A stretch of 64,000 nt of DNA. It comes from Adiantum capillus-veneris (taxonomy: Eukaryota > Streptophyta > Polypodiopsida > Polypodiales > Pteridaceae). Of this stretch, positions 19,520-30,421 are shown piece by piece (the stretch's first letter is position 1; every line of letters starts with the position of its first letter). The notes beneath the pieces are model-generated. The model was not told the DNA's origin and did no database searches. It worked only from the letters and a program-made list of their open reading frames with translations. The stretch lies in contig CM043969.1 in assembly GCA_014529385.2 (NCBI GenBank), positions 33,260,446 through 33,324,445 of the forward strand. Direction: 5' to 3'. The position numbers were made by a program, and so were the translations under genes.

Positions 19520-19734
19520 AGCAAGATAACTACGCTTACATCAAAAGAAAAATTATAGTCTATGAGAGGTAGTATGATGGGATCCGGTGATAGAAGTATT
19601 TCATTGAGCCTTTCAGGGCCGAAGAGAAACACTATACGTTGTTGAAAGTGTATTTTACGGCTAATCCATACGTTAATTCTAATAGATCGTACAGAGTGAA
19701 AGCGATAGAAATGATCATCATGTGGGTTATTCAT
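19516..19734 (-). CDS. Micro-ORF b in the Y 3' LTR
   Basis: 72 codons from ATG 19734 (MNNPHDDHFYRFHS). The core KIHFQQRIVFLFGPERLNEI and end PIILPLIDYNFSFDV then VILL-stop are strongly conserved in Z (43624-43806), W (58310-58495) and the nested LTR (54646-54930). Between Y and Z the core codons differ largely at third positions without gaps (for example CAC/CAT, GTG/GTC, TTC/TTT, GGC/GGT), which argues for selection on the protein. ORFs a and b look like ancient duplicates of one another (Q-x-R/F, NP/DP-x-ILP-x-I-x-Y, S-x-DV). Confidence 0.55.
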   Translation of the reverse strand: MNNPHDDHFYRFHSVRSIRINVWISRKIHFQQRIVFLFGPERLNEILLSPDPIILPLIDYNFSFDVSVVILL

Positions 19735-22109
19735 CTAGGATAGTATGTGACAAATGTAGATATGAGAGAAGTGAAGAGATGAGAAGTTTCCCTCCCAAGC
19801 CCTATTCTTACACGTAGGCAATAAGGATACTGCGGGGAGAGATGTACCTGTAGCAAAGAGAACCTAGAGAGGATGAATTACTAAGAATGAGAGAGATAGG
19901 TTTGGTTAAGGAGATGAGATTAGATACATATATATATGTTGGATTAGAGATGAAATGAAAACAACAAGAAATCAAGAAAACATCAATGTAGAACACATCT
20001 TACTTGAAACCCTTCGGCACCATTATTGATGGGAGAGAGAAAAAGAGGGGAGAATTCAATGTTGATTGATACGCCAAGTACACCACCTTCTTTGATTAGA
20101 GTTGATCTTCCAAGGATAGCGTACAAGAATGGCTAGTCTTTCTCTAGGAGAAAGTGTAGGCTTGGGCTTATGTTAATGGGGCTAAGTACAATTAGGCATT
20201 ACTACTCACTCCCTCAAGAATTCCTATCATCAATGGCTTGAATGCTTGAGTTCCTTCCAAGGAAGAAGAGGTCCCCTTTTATAGGTGAAGGGAACCCCCA
20301 AGGGTTTACACAAGAAGAGAGGAGCCAGTGTGAGCAGGAATTGGAAAAGTTGGAAATGAGCTGCCCTTGCATGATGTGGGAAGACTAGGGTCCAGTATTT
20401 TGATCATATTGATAGCCGTTTTTTCGGCTCTTTGTAATTGCCACAGTGAGTTACCTCACCCTACCAAAATCACCCAAACACTGTGGCTATCCCTACCATT
20501 TCACTGTACATAGGCGTGCGTGAGTCACGGGACTTTTTCCATATCTTCTTAAAAACCCTCAGCTAGCTAGTCACTGGGCTAGGTGAGCCAAAAAAAATAA
20601 AAAAAATAAAAAAATAAAAGTATATTATGGCCTCTTTGTGTGTAAATATTTCATTGTATATATGGCCTAAATATAGGGATTTTTTATAATTATTTTGGTA
20701 TTTTATTTAAATATTTCTACTTAGGTGTGTGTTTTATTAAACCTATGTACACCTTCTTTCATCCTCTTACACCATAATTTTATTTTTTTGCCAATATGTA
20801 CATACTCTAACCTCATATTTTTCCTTTATACAAATCACTCCCACATTTTCACCCTCACCCTCGTGAAAACAAAAAATTGATTTCTACTCATTGGTTACTT
20901 TTATTATATTATTTACTTGCATACATTTTCCTCTTTCACCCAAAATAATTCAAGGAGGGACCATATCATATGATTCCAATATCTTTCCATATCCATAACT
21001 CCTCCATATTATTATTATTATTTTTACTCATTATTCTAACACCATGTGCTCATTGAGCTAAAGTCCATGAATAGTCCATACACTAGTCCCACCATGTATA
21101 TATTTCTTATTTCACCAATAATCCTCCTCCATGCATGGGTCAAGGGCAACTTGAATGCTTTGTATTATAATATGACAAAGGAGGGGCTCACTCTTGGATG
21201 CATTGTACAAATTCAACAAAGGAGGGGACCACTAAAAGACTTTTGCAGGCCTAAAAAACAGGCTTTTTGGTGAGAATTTTGGCACCTATCTCCACTCCAA
21301 ATTTGGAGCGGTGGTCAAAAGAGAAAATGTAGCCCACGCTCTGAATAATCACCCCAAATTTTTTCATGATTTTTGGAGCTACCAGCTGTGAGCTATGATT
21401 TTTTTAGTGGACCCCAGTTTTCCCATGCTATGCAGCCACACTCTCTCTTCCACTTTATCATTTTCCTCTTTCACACACACTTCTCCACTCATCATCCCCA
21501 TCTCTCTCACCACTCCTCTCTGCACACTACTCACCTTCTCCTCAACCTTGAAGAATAAGAGAAACCATGGTGAACTCATACCTCCCACACACAATTCCAT
21601 TCCAAAATTGACCACCTAGTCTCATTTTTCCTCCTCCAAATTACCCATATCTATCAAAAAACCACAAAATTCAGCCTCTTCTCTTAAAAGACAGCATCAT
21701 GGTGGTTGATTACTCAGCTTCAATTACCTTGTCTCTCAAGGAAGGTCAAGAGTGGAGAAAAAATGTACCGTCAAAGCTAGTGGACCGTCAACAAGCGTCA
21801 AAATTGGCCCTACTCAAGACACTTGGAGCATCAACCTTGTAAGAAATCCACCTTTTCTTACCTCTTAAGAGTTTTTCTTCCTTATTTGTATCCTACATGG
21901 ATACTCCCATTGTAAATATTCAATTCCATTTGTAAATTAATACTAACTCTACTAACACTAACCCACTATGAAAAGTCCTATCACCTCCATTTCTCTCCTC
22001 TCTCTTTCCCCACCAACTTCTTGATAATTCCAAGCAAAAGAAATTAGATAAATTGCTGAAAATCTAACCCAACCATGGTTAGAGGAGTAACCCTAGCCTT
22101 CAAAATTGC

Positions 22110-22117
22110 TATAAAAG
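22110..22117 (+). promoter_or_regulatory. TATA box of the solo LTR
   Basis: TATAAAAG in a single-copy context inside the LTR, about 1 kb before its 3' end. Marks the U3/R side in + orientation. Confidence 0.5.
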
Positions 22118-22776
22118 GAGGGTGTAGCTAGCATAAAAGGGGGGAAGCCATAAGCAAGAGCACTATGCTATAGCTTGAGAAGCCAAGCTCAACCTCTCTA
22201 GAAGGAGCTCATGAGTGGAAGCTCATTGTCTTATGCATGTGCATGTGTTGTAATAGGGGATTAGCAAGGGAAATCTATGCCATTGTAAGAGAGAGAGTGA
22301 TCATTCAATTGAGAGTAGGAAATCTATCATTTCTCCTACTAGTGTAAGCCCAACATTCGCTGAATCAAGGAGGGTGGATTTGGACTAATCTTGGATATTT
22401 TGTCTCCCTTCCAACGTGAAGTAATGGACAACAATGATGCGTAAGTGTCTTGGTTTTTTTTTAAGTTCTTGATAGCTTGTCTCTGGTGTTGTCATCAATC
22501 TAGCCATAAATTCCACATACTGTAAGAGGGCGACAGGGTGGAGAGGACTCCCCTGGCCTTAAGACAGTGATTGGGGTGGCTTTTCTAGTGATGTGTTGTG
22601 GTGAAATTTACGCAAGCTATGTTGAACAAGTACTAATCTCACTTTGATTTGTCATGACAGATTTGTAAGAAGGTATTAATGCAACAAGCACCCCCTCCCC
22701 CTTTCTCTCTCTTTCTTAAATATATAGTTGTGTTTGCTTGATCATCGCCGATACGTTTCAAAGCAGCCCGAGCACT

Positions 22777-22777
22777 A

Positions 22778-22854
<77 letters not shown>
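22777..22854. repeat. (CT)n microsatellite in LTR
   Basis: CT run with one 'at' interruption, located downstream of the TATA box, as in the LTR at 31992-33466. Confidence 0.95.
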
Positions 22855-22858
<4 letters not shown>

Positions 22859-23120
22859 TTTTAGTGTGTGAGAGTATTCCATTGGTGTTAGGGTTAGTGT
22901 AATTCCTTGCTTGTTTGTGGGTTGCTCTAACGATTCTCCTCTTTTGCGTCCTAGTTCGCTCTTAAACTAGGTGGTGCCCCTTGTGTAGTTGGGATTTGGC
23001 GGTGGGTTTGTTGTTTTGGTTTGTGTTGTGTTGTGCCCCAGCCCCATTGAGCAGCACGGGAGCCTTGAAGGGTGTCTAGAGGCCACTCTTCTTGTTGCCC
23101 GCCCCGGGCCGCCTCAATAT

Positions 23121-23819
23121 CTACTCAACCGTGGCTCCAAATAAGAAAGTAAAAATATGGGCAAAAACTTCAGCTCATTAGCTACGATTTTCATTTTAAA
23201 ATCGTTTTCCAATTCGGATTGGAACCTTGTGTAAAAAATTCATCAAAATAGGGTCCATTTATGGCAGCAAAAGTCTTCATGTGGTCTCCTTAGCCTAAAC
23301 TTTCATTTAATTCCAAAGGACACCTCATGCCATATGAAAGCATGACATTGCTCCTTGACAAAGTTTTGTAATCATGCTTGCAATAATGCATTAAAATAAG
23401 TGTATCTTTGAAATCATGCCACCTAGTGTCCCACTAGGATTTGATTCTCTCCTAGTAGCTATTTAAAAAGAAATATAAGAAAAGTATAAAAAATACATAG
23501 AATATATATATATTGGAGTTTACCCTAGATATAGGATCTAGCTAGAGTGTGAGATGATAATGAAATAGTAGAAATAAAGAATCAATGCTTTTTGCCCCAA
23601 GTTAAAGAGGCGGAGCTATTGATGCTTTTCCCATAGTATTTTCTGATGGTAAAGTAAGGATATGTTACCCTTGAGAAAAATAATAGGATGAGATAGAAGG
23701 CTTATTATTATACTTAAATATGTATATGTACACTATAGGAAATATAATTATGTATCTAAAAAAATACAAGATAGATCTTGTAGCATGCGTTCCCACTATG
23801 TACGTGTCACAGTACGACA
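23121..23819 (-). repeat. Y 3' LTR, second part
   Basis: Matches 31101-31798. Ends CGACA at 23819, directly next to the PPT. Confidence 0.9.
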
Positions 23820-23831
23820 TCCACCCCCTCT
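23820..23831 (-). promoter_or_regulatory. Polypurine tract of Y
   Basis: AGAGGGGGTGGA on the minus strand immediately precedes the LTR start TGTCGTACTG. It confirms the element orientation and the LTR edge. Confidence 0.8.
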
Positions 23832-23877
23832 AAACCTGCACATCCTCCGGTATGTGCCACATTGTCTCTTTGTAAGA

Positions 23878-24936
23878 TTAGACCTCTTGTACATCTTCCT
23901 TGTCTTCTTCTTCACTGGATGATTCCAGAGCTTCATGTTCACTTTGATCTTCACGTGTGTTTTTCTCTTCTTCCTCATCCATATCTTCTAGATCATTGTC
24001 TCCTCTTCTCTTAAACATTTTAATCCTTTTTCCTGCAATGGGAATCTTTACTTCTGTACCATCTAGTTCAGACAAGCTGTAAGTAGCATTTTCATGCACA
24101 TGCTTTACAACATACGGTCCAAACCATCTTTTTGAGAACTTACGCATGACTGTGTGCTGGTTATCAAGGCTACTATCATACACTAAAACCCAGTCACCTT
24201 TGTCAATTGCTTTGCTCCTGAGTCGATGTCGCTTATCAAAATAGTCCTTGTTTTTCAACCTTGCATTTTTGAGTCGTTCTTTTCGCAGTGCAAGGAGATC
24301 TTCCCTACTAAGCCCCTCTTGCCAAGGTAGTACATTCCATGTGGGAATTGTATCCTCAATCGGCATCACTGGATTTTGACCATGCATTAGCTCCGCAGGC
24401 ATGTAGCTAGTTACTGAGCTATGTGTTGTACGATCAGCCCATAAAGCATATGGTAACAATTTTGGCCACTCACCAACTCTTCCTTCGCAAGCCTTGGCCA
24501 AAGCTTTGATGATAGGAGGATGCCCTCTTTCACTCTTTCCATTGCCTTCAAGGTTGTAAGCTGTAGTAAGAGAAATCTTGATCCCTAATCTAGAAAAGAA
24601 CTCCCTTGCTTCTTCGGCATCCAGTTCACCTCGATCTGCAGTGATTTTTCCTACACAACCATAACGGCAAATCACCTCATCAAGAAGGAATTTGCACACA
24701 GCTTCTGTGGTCTTAGCTCTTAATGCTCTTCCTTCAACCTGGTTAGTTAGGTCCTCTCGTGCAAGAACCAAGTATCTCATCTGCCAGAGTCCTAAAGGCA
24801 TCGTGACTAGATCCACAACCCATTTATAGTGCATGGTTAGTGGATATGTAGGGTGCAATCCATCACGATGTCGAACATTTGAATACATTTGACAACTTAC
24901 ACATGACTCTACAAATTGAGATACATCTTTATACAT
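23878..24936 (-). pseudogene. Y integrase
   Basis: 352-codon minus frame, open from inside the zinc-binding domain (CVSCQM is the CC pair of HHCC; the HH part lies in the broken stretch 24937-25050). Catalytic core: D in WVVDLVTMP, D in ITADRGELDAEE, E in GNGKSERGHPP. A GPY/F-like module follows (KFSKRWFGPYVVKHV ... ATYSLSELDGTEV), then a long acidic tail (DLEDMDEEEEKN ... SSSEEEDKEDVQEV). No chromodomain. Integrates element cDNA in the nucleus. The catalytic triad looks intact; separation from RT by a stop and shift near 25051-24936 makes the polyprotein defective. Confidence 0.8.
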
Positions 24937-25050
24937 ACCCTTCCACTAGTATTTTTCTTTCAACTTGGAGAAGGTTGCCCACACACCCCTGTGTCCAACC
25001 CATATACTCTCATGAAACTCTTGCATGAGCTTTACTTGAGTCTCTTTTTT

Positions 25051-26376
25051 TCATATAACCCGTTGTGGTGTAGCACCGTTTTGTTTAGGATGCTTCCACA
25101 AGTAACCATCCCTCAAAAAGTACCCATATGCTTTCCTACGTATCCTCTTGAATTCTTGTTCAGACCAATCATCCTGTTTTGTTAGAGTACTCAAGTACCT
25201 TCCAATAGAAAGCCAATCACCTTCATAAAGATCTTTCAAGAACAATTCAAGTGAATTAGTAATGCAGACATTGTTACCTTTGACATGATAGATAGAATAG
25301 AATTTTGTGCCTACATCATCTCCCTCATCAATCATTTGCGACTCATCTTCATACCTTGCCCTTGATAGCATATCTGCCACTGTATTGTCTTTACTTGCAA
25401 TGTGCTTAAACACGGGATTTAAGGACTTGATGTAGGCAATCCACCGCAACATAGCAATGTCTGGTGTTGAGCAGCTTGTAATCATCCCAAGAAGTGGTAG
25501 ACAATCTGTTTCTACAACCACACATGCACCAATTAGGTACTCTTTCCCACTTTTCAAGGCTGTAACCATACCCCATAACTCTCTCTTTATCTGTGGATAG
25601 TTTCTTTGGCGAGCACGTAGTACCTTTGCTCCAAATCTTACCACATACCTGTGTCCTTCTTTGTCATCTTGCCCTATTGCCCATCCAATCCCTGTAGGAC
25701 TGGTATCTACTGTCACAATCACTGGCCTTTGATACTCATAGTCTACCTTTCTCAAAGTCGTTGCTGACTGGAGTAACTCCTTTAGCTTTTTCATGGATTT
25801 TACATGTGCTTCTGTCCATTTAAACTTTTGATTCTTTCTAAGTAGCTGATAAAGAGGATCAGCTACATGTGCATAATGTGGAATCCAAATAACATAGAAG
25901 ACACATTCTCCCAGAAACCTTCTAACCTCAGTGATGCTAGTGCATGTTTCTTTCATTCTTTGGATGGCATCTACCTTTGATGGACAAGGTTTCCTACCAT
26001 ATGGCCCGCACATGTGCCCCACAATGAGCACTTCTTTGACACCAAACATAGACTTTTTCCCTGACAATGTAAGATTCACTTCTTCCAACCTAGACAAAAT
26101 TTTATCACAATCATTTATGTGATTTACCACAAACCTACGACATCCCTTGAGATCCAAAGCTTCATCTTTGTCACTTTCTTCACATCCTTTGATAGGCAAA
26201 TCATCAATGAAAGGCATTGTGATTTGAGGAATAAAGTCACGTAAGACCTTATTCATCCCATTCATCATATGTGCAACCGAGTTGGTTGCTCCCTGTGGCA
26301 AGGTACACATCCTTACCAAACCCAAAGGTGTCCTCATGGTTGTCAAGTCTCTGCTTTCGATTGCAAGCTGAAATTA
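25051..26376 (-). pseudogene. Y reverse transcriptase (C-terminal part) and RNase H
   Basis: The frame from 26346 carries LGLVRMCTLPQGATNS, then the polymerase YxDD box as MPFIDDLPIKG, and a connection (RRFLGECVFYVIWIPHYAH). RNase H follows with VDTSPTGIGWAIG, ETDCLPLL and KDNTVADMLSRARYE. A stop TAA (26374-26376) splits it from the RT N-terminus in place of a residue in YSGYD-x-FQLA, most simply a CAA to TAA change. The long connector after RNase H ends YFLRDGYLWKHPKQNG. The wording of this RT (FIDDLPIKG, TLPQGATNS, ADMLSRARY) resembles what I recall of basidiomycete Gypsy elements more than typical seed-plant Tekay or Athila. Confidence 0.8.
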
Positions 26377-26799
26377 ATCATACCCTGAGTAGAGATCCCC
26401 CATTGAGTAGATTGCCCTCCCTGCAAACGCCTCTGCAAATTCATCCACAATTGGACCTGTACCTACATTTCTAATTGTCACCTTGTTCACTGGTTGCATA
26501 TCTTGGATGAAGCATAGAGAACCATTCTTCTTTGGAACTGTGAACCACCTGTTTGAGTATGGATCACAAGAAGGCTCCAAGATTCCCATGTTGATTTTCT
26601 CATTCAGTAGCTCTACTAACTTTGGCAAATGAGCCTTTGGAACCGGAATAGGCTGCAGATTCCAAGGCACATGAGGTATTGTGAAAATTACCATAGGAGC
26701 TACAATATAAGGATCAACACATCCTATCTCATGTGGCTCAAATGCAAAAGCCTTACCATGCTTTGAAAGAATTTCTTTAAAGCACTTTGTCTCCTCCTA
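26377..26799 (-). pseudogene. Y reverse transcriptase N-terminal part
   Basis: In-frame with the RT above. It contains EPHEIGCVDPYIVAPMV, the palm start ILEPSCDPYSNRWFTVPKKN, and CFIQDMQPVNKVTIRN with the first catalytic aspartate in IYSMGDLYSGYD. Bounded by TAG 26797-26799 upstream and TAA 26374-26376 downstream, both explicable as Gln codons mutated by C to T. Confidence 0.75.
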
Positions 26800-27381
26800 T
26801 GTTAGAAACTCCTCGCAACCAATCTGCAACTCTTGAAAAGACTCCTTTGTGAAGGTATGCCCGATCTTTTTAGGATTCCTCAAACTTGGTTGTAAAGAAG
26901 CCTGTTCAATCTTTTCCCTGTTGTTGGGTGGTAAGGGTGAAGCTACTGGTTTCACCTTCTTTGCTACACTCTTGTATTTAGTTTCAACATGGACTTCTGG
27001 GCCAATTGTTTGGCTTTCTTTAAAGGCTTCTATTACTTGATACATTTCCATAGAGTAAACTTCCACAACTTCATTTTCAAGATGCAAACTAGACCTCATT
27101 ATAGCATCAAGCTCACCCATAGTATCTACAAAAGAAACTTGTTCACACAAACCCAAAACATTTTCAGTAGGCTTTAGCAAACCACTCTTTTTCATGCCTA
27201 TTTGTACATTATGCACATATTGCCTCTCAGATCTCTTCAAATCTTCAAGTTTTGTAAAACATACTGATCCATTCCTTGTTACCAAGGAGCTCATTGAGAA
27301 AGTTTCACCTATTTTTGGATCAGGCGAGACCCTTTTTCTTTCTGTACCACTACAATCCCGCTTTACAATGGTACTTGGCAA
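26800..27381 (-). pseudogene. Y protease-RT linker
   Basis: 194-codon minus frame without recognisable motifs except its place. Includes VCFTKLEDLKRSERQYVH and a basic/proline spacer. Frame differs from the protease frame, so a frameshift lies near 27363-27440. Confidence 0.5.
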
Positions 27382-28796
27382 AAACCCATCATTTCTCTAT
27401 GATCATGAAACTCTTTGCTTACCTTTGGTAGAGGATGTTCTCTGAGGTTGTCACGATTTCTTCCATGGTTTACACAAACTGTGAGAAATTGGACAGCACG
27501 TTTACCATCTTTGCTACGTATCTTAGCATATGCTGAACCATCGTCCATTACCTTTGTTTCCATTCGAACTCCCACAATGTAGGGTTGTCCAAGGATGAGA
27601 TGATATGAAGATGTATCCTGTACAAAGAAGTTTTGGTCAATCTTTACATCACCTATTGTCACCTTCACACCTGGACATGCTGCATACAATTCACCGGATT
27701 AATTGTTTGCCACTTTTACCATCCAACCATGATCTGTATCCATTGGCCATTTGCACTTGTTGTAGAGACTCTTTGACATTATGTTTATTTCTGAACCATG
27801 GTCAATCAAGGCAACAAATGGCTCTTCAAGATCACCTACCTTGACCAAAGTTTCTGTAGTAGCCCTTGCCCAATGACTTCGTGAATAGTAACTCCTAGGA
27901 ATATCTTCAAATTCTTCATCATTATTTGAGAAATGCACTTGCTTCACTCTCCCACTAGATTGGTAGCATCCTACCACAGCTCCATCATTCTCCTTATTTT
28001 GTAGTTGCATCCCTTGTGTCTTTGAGGTTTCCCCTTGAACCTGTGGACGAGAAACTTCAGCAAGGGTTTGCCTCTTTCTCTTGATGATGTCAATGATCTC
28101 CTCATGGAATTCACGCTTTGCAATGCCAAGAACTTCTCCCAGAGTAAACTCAATCTTGCTATTCAAGATCCTTTCCTCCAAGACTTTCTTTAAATCTGTA
28201 GCAACCTCAATATCAGATTGTAGTTTATAAGTTGGGCCTTTTGTCTTACCTTTCGTTGGCTCTTTCTTCTTTCCTATTGTAGACTCCTCCATGAGTACTT
28301 CAGGTGGAGATGCTCCTTGTGTTGAGGGTGTTTGAGAAGGCATTGAGTCGCTTCTTCCCCCACTTCTAGAAGCTCTTTTTGATGGTCCCTCATCAGCATT
28401 CTCACGTCTGCGCTTCTCTTCTACAATTGCCTCATTTTGTTGGCATTTTGTAATGTAGGCATGCACTGACAATGAGTCCACTGGATCATTCCATCCTGTT
28501 TCTAGACGTATGCAATCACCTGCTTCATGTAGAATCTCTTTTGTAAGCTTTCCCTGTTTAGCTAATTGCATGACATTTGGCCAAATTTGACCATGATGGT
28601 CACTCACCTCTTCATCACAAAAATGTTCAATTTTTACTCCATAAGTAGCTGCCTCAACTGAAGAGGTGGCATGCTTGGTTGCCATATCTTCAACTAAGGT
28701 TTGCATTCCCCCCTTCCCAAAGTTAGTTCTCAAGGGTAGACCTGTCTCTCTTAAGTGGACTTTACCATCCTTAAAAAAGACAACATCTTTTGACAA
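27363..28796 (-). pseudogene. Y gag C-terminal part and aspartic protease
   Basis: Frame 28796-27699 plus its in-frame continuation to 27363 after a single TAA (27699-27701). Protease active site: FVALIDHGSEINIMSKSLY (D-H-G replaces the usual D-S/T-G). After the stop, the second half of the fold: FFVQDTSSYHLILGQPYIVG (the ILGxP flap-end motif). Upstream are a charged linker with RRRENADEGPSKRASRSGG and a helix (EFTLGEVLGIAKREFHEEI). His at the active-site Ser position would probably impair activity. The TAA lies between the two protease halves. Confidence 0.75.
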
Positions 28797-28978
28797 AGCA
28801 TCACTAAAATCATCACAATCCCTTCTTACATGGTCTGTACTACCACATCAAATACATCTATTAACAAACCCTTCTTTAGGCTGTTGTCTTTGCCTAGGAA
28901 GTGGCCCTGATGGTTGGCCTTTTTCTTCAAGCTTTGCAAACTTCACCTTCAAGTCACGCATTCCCTTCACAAGCTCAT

Positions 28979-29749
28979 CTAGCATGGACTCTCAAACTTA
29001 GGAGTGATAAAAGTAGGCTTTACCATTTTGTCAGAAGTTGAGGTGGAAGGACTTGTAGTGTTTACTACCATCTTGTCCCTTCTTCTTTGTCGTTTGGCAA
29101 GCAGTGAGACAGCACCTTCAACCTCATTCCAGTCGGTCTTTAGTCCTTGCTCAGCATCATTATCTTCAAGAAGAAGCTCCAAATTTTCTTGAAACTCTTT
29201 ACCTGCAGCTTGTAAGAAAATATCTGTCTTCTCTGCATCTAGTGTGGCCCTTTCTGTCCTTGTGTGTTGTGCATAGCGCCGCTCAAATTCCCTAAGTAGT
29301 TCTATTATTGATAGTCCTTGCTTTGGCTTGACTACCCATTCTAAGAATGTCCTTTTGGTCACTCTCTCAGAGTCCTCCATGAAATATTCCTCCTTTAAAG
29401 CTACTTTGAGTTCTTCCCAATTTCTCCCATGCCCATCTTCAATTGCCCTAACATGCTCCCTAATTTCTGGAGCAACAACTAACTCAAAGCTTTGAATCAT
29501 CTCACCTTCTGACACGCGATGCAACTCCATCTCCTTCACATACTCGCTTAAGTACTTGGTTACATCTTTGCCATTGAGCTGATCCATTCTGTTGACGACC
29601 GCTTGTATGGTCTTCGTTGCTGAAATCTCCCTTCTTTCAACAGCATGTTGTTGTTGCATGAGCATTGCAAATGCTTGAAACATTTGCATTGTTGCTGGGT
29701 CAAAATGCATACCCTGTTGCTCAACATGATCACCCATGGTTATCCACAA
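28979..29749 (-). CDS. Y gag (capsid)
   Basis: 256 codons from GTG/ATG 29749-29740. The helical capsid-type domain includes LMQQQHAVERREISATKTIQ, KDVTKYLSEYVKEMELHRVS and NWEELKVALKEEYFMED, ending with FLEWVVKPKQGLSIIELLRE (the usual retrotransposon_gag layout). No CCHC knuckle within the ORF; a C-rich stretch is present just downstream (28840-28870, CxxC.. in a broken frame). Forms the virus-like particle. It lies 40 bp inside the 5' LTR. Intact here, unlike pol. Confidence 0.75.
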   Translation of the reverse strand: MWITMGDHVEQQGMHFDPATMQMFQAFAMLMQQQHAVERREISATKTIQAVVNRMDQLNGKDVTKYLSEYVKEMELHRVSEGEMIQSFELVVAPEIREHVRAIEDGHGRNWEELKVALKEEYFMEDSERVTKRTFLEWVVKPKQGLSIIELLREFERRYAQHTRTERATLDAEKTDIFLQAAGKEFQENLELLLEDNDAEQGLKTDWNEVEGAVSLLAKRQRRRDKMVVNTTSPSTSTSDKMVKPTFITPKFESPC

Positions 29750-29993
29750 ACTCTCACCCTAGCAGATTCGCGTCGGGTTCACAAAAAATATATCGAGAAA
29801 TTTGCGGTCCTGCCAGGAAAGCACCGGGCTTATGGCTGTGAGAGTTTGTGAGAGAACTCAACAAAAACTATATGAAAGAGTTAAACCATAGATGCCATGA
29901 AGACTAGGGTTTGGAAAGAAGTGCAATCAAAGAAGACTCACTCTTTCTCTCTTGCACTCACACACACACAAAGAAAGAACGCAAAAGAGAATG

Positions 29994-30206
29994 TTAAAAC
30001 AATACGAAGATGAAAACATCAAGGCTATGGTCATATCGTATCATGGGTAATATGAAAGGGTTAATGGATGAGTTAATAGCATTCAATCTTGGCTGACCAA
30101 ATAGGCTACGAATTGTTCTTTGGAATTGTAGTTTTGTGTTTACCATAATATAGATATTTTGTGTAGTGATTGGGATTAATTGTGTGTACAAATCCTCTTC
30201 GTTCAT
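29994..30206 (-). CDS. Micro-ORF a in the Y 5' LTR
   Basis: Same 70-residue protein as 19307-19519. In the 5' LTR it lies about 200 bp before the LTR end and ~460 bp upstream of gag, so it would be carried by the genomic/mRNA leader if transcription starts upstream in the LTR. Overlaps ORF b by ATGA. Confidence 0.5.
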   Translation of the reverse strand: MNEEDLYTQLIPITTQNIYIMVNTKLQFQRTIRSLFGQPRLNAINSSINPFILPMIRYDHSLDVFIFVLF

Positions 30207-30421
30207 AGCAAGATAACTACGCTTACATCAAAAGAAAAATTATAGTCTATGAGAGGTAGTATGATGGGATCCGGTGATAGAAGTATTTCATTGAGCCTTT
30301 CAGGGCCGAAGAGAAACACTATACGTTGTTGAAAGTGTATTTTACGGCTAATCCATACGTTAATTCTAATAGATCGTACAGAGTGAAAGCGATAGAAATG
30401 ATCATCATGTGGGTTATTCAT
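30203..30421 (-). CDS. Micro-ORF b in the Y 5' LTR
   Basis: Same 72-residue protein as 19516-19734, upstream of and overlapping ORF a. Termination at the overlapping TGA could allow re-initiation on the ATG of ORF a. Confidence 0.5.
   Translation of the reverse strand: MNNPHDDHFYRFHSVRSIRINVWISRKIHFQQRIVFLFGPERLNEILLSPDPIILPLIDYNFSFDVSVVILL

Larger units (their letters stand above)
19104..20409 (-). repeat. Y 3' LTR, first part
   Basis: Matches 29791-31096 at roughly 98-99%. Includes micro-ORFs a and b. Interrupted at 20409 by the solo LTR 20410-23116; continues at 23121. Confidence 0.9.
20410..23116 (+). mobile_element. Solo LTR nested in the Y 3' LTR
   Basis: Begins TGATAG, ends CCGCCTCA and is flanked by ATAT (20406-20409 and 23117-23120), matching the single site in the intact LTR (31093-31100). 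The 3' ~230 bp resemble the 3' end of the Z LTR (43050-43278), including the terminal GTTGCCCGCCCCGG block. TATAAAAG at 22110, a CT array at 22777-22854 and aactaggtggtgcccc at 22965 are LTR landmarks shared with the other long LTRs. A short hairpin (AGCCG-T6-CGGCT) lies just inside its 5' end. No internal retroelement genes, hence solo. Confidence 0.8.

Noticed and set aside
29761-29790. A named primer binding site for Y
   Set aside because: The minus-strand sequence after the 5' LTR (TGTGAACCCGACGCG) has no TGG start and cannot be assigned to a tRNA by eye.
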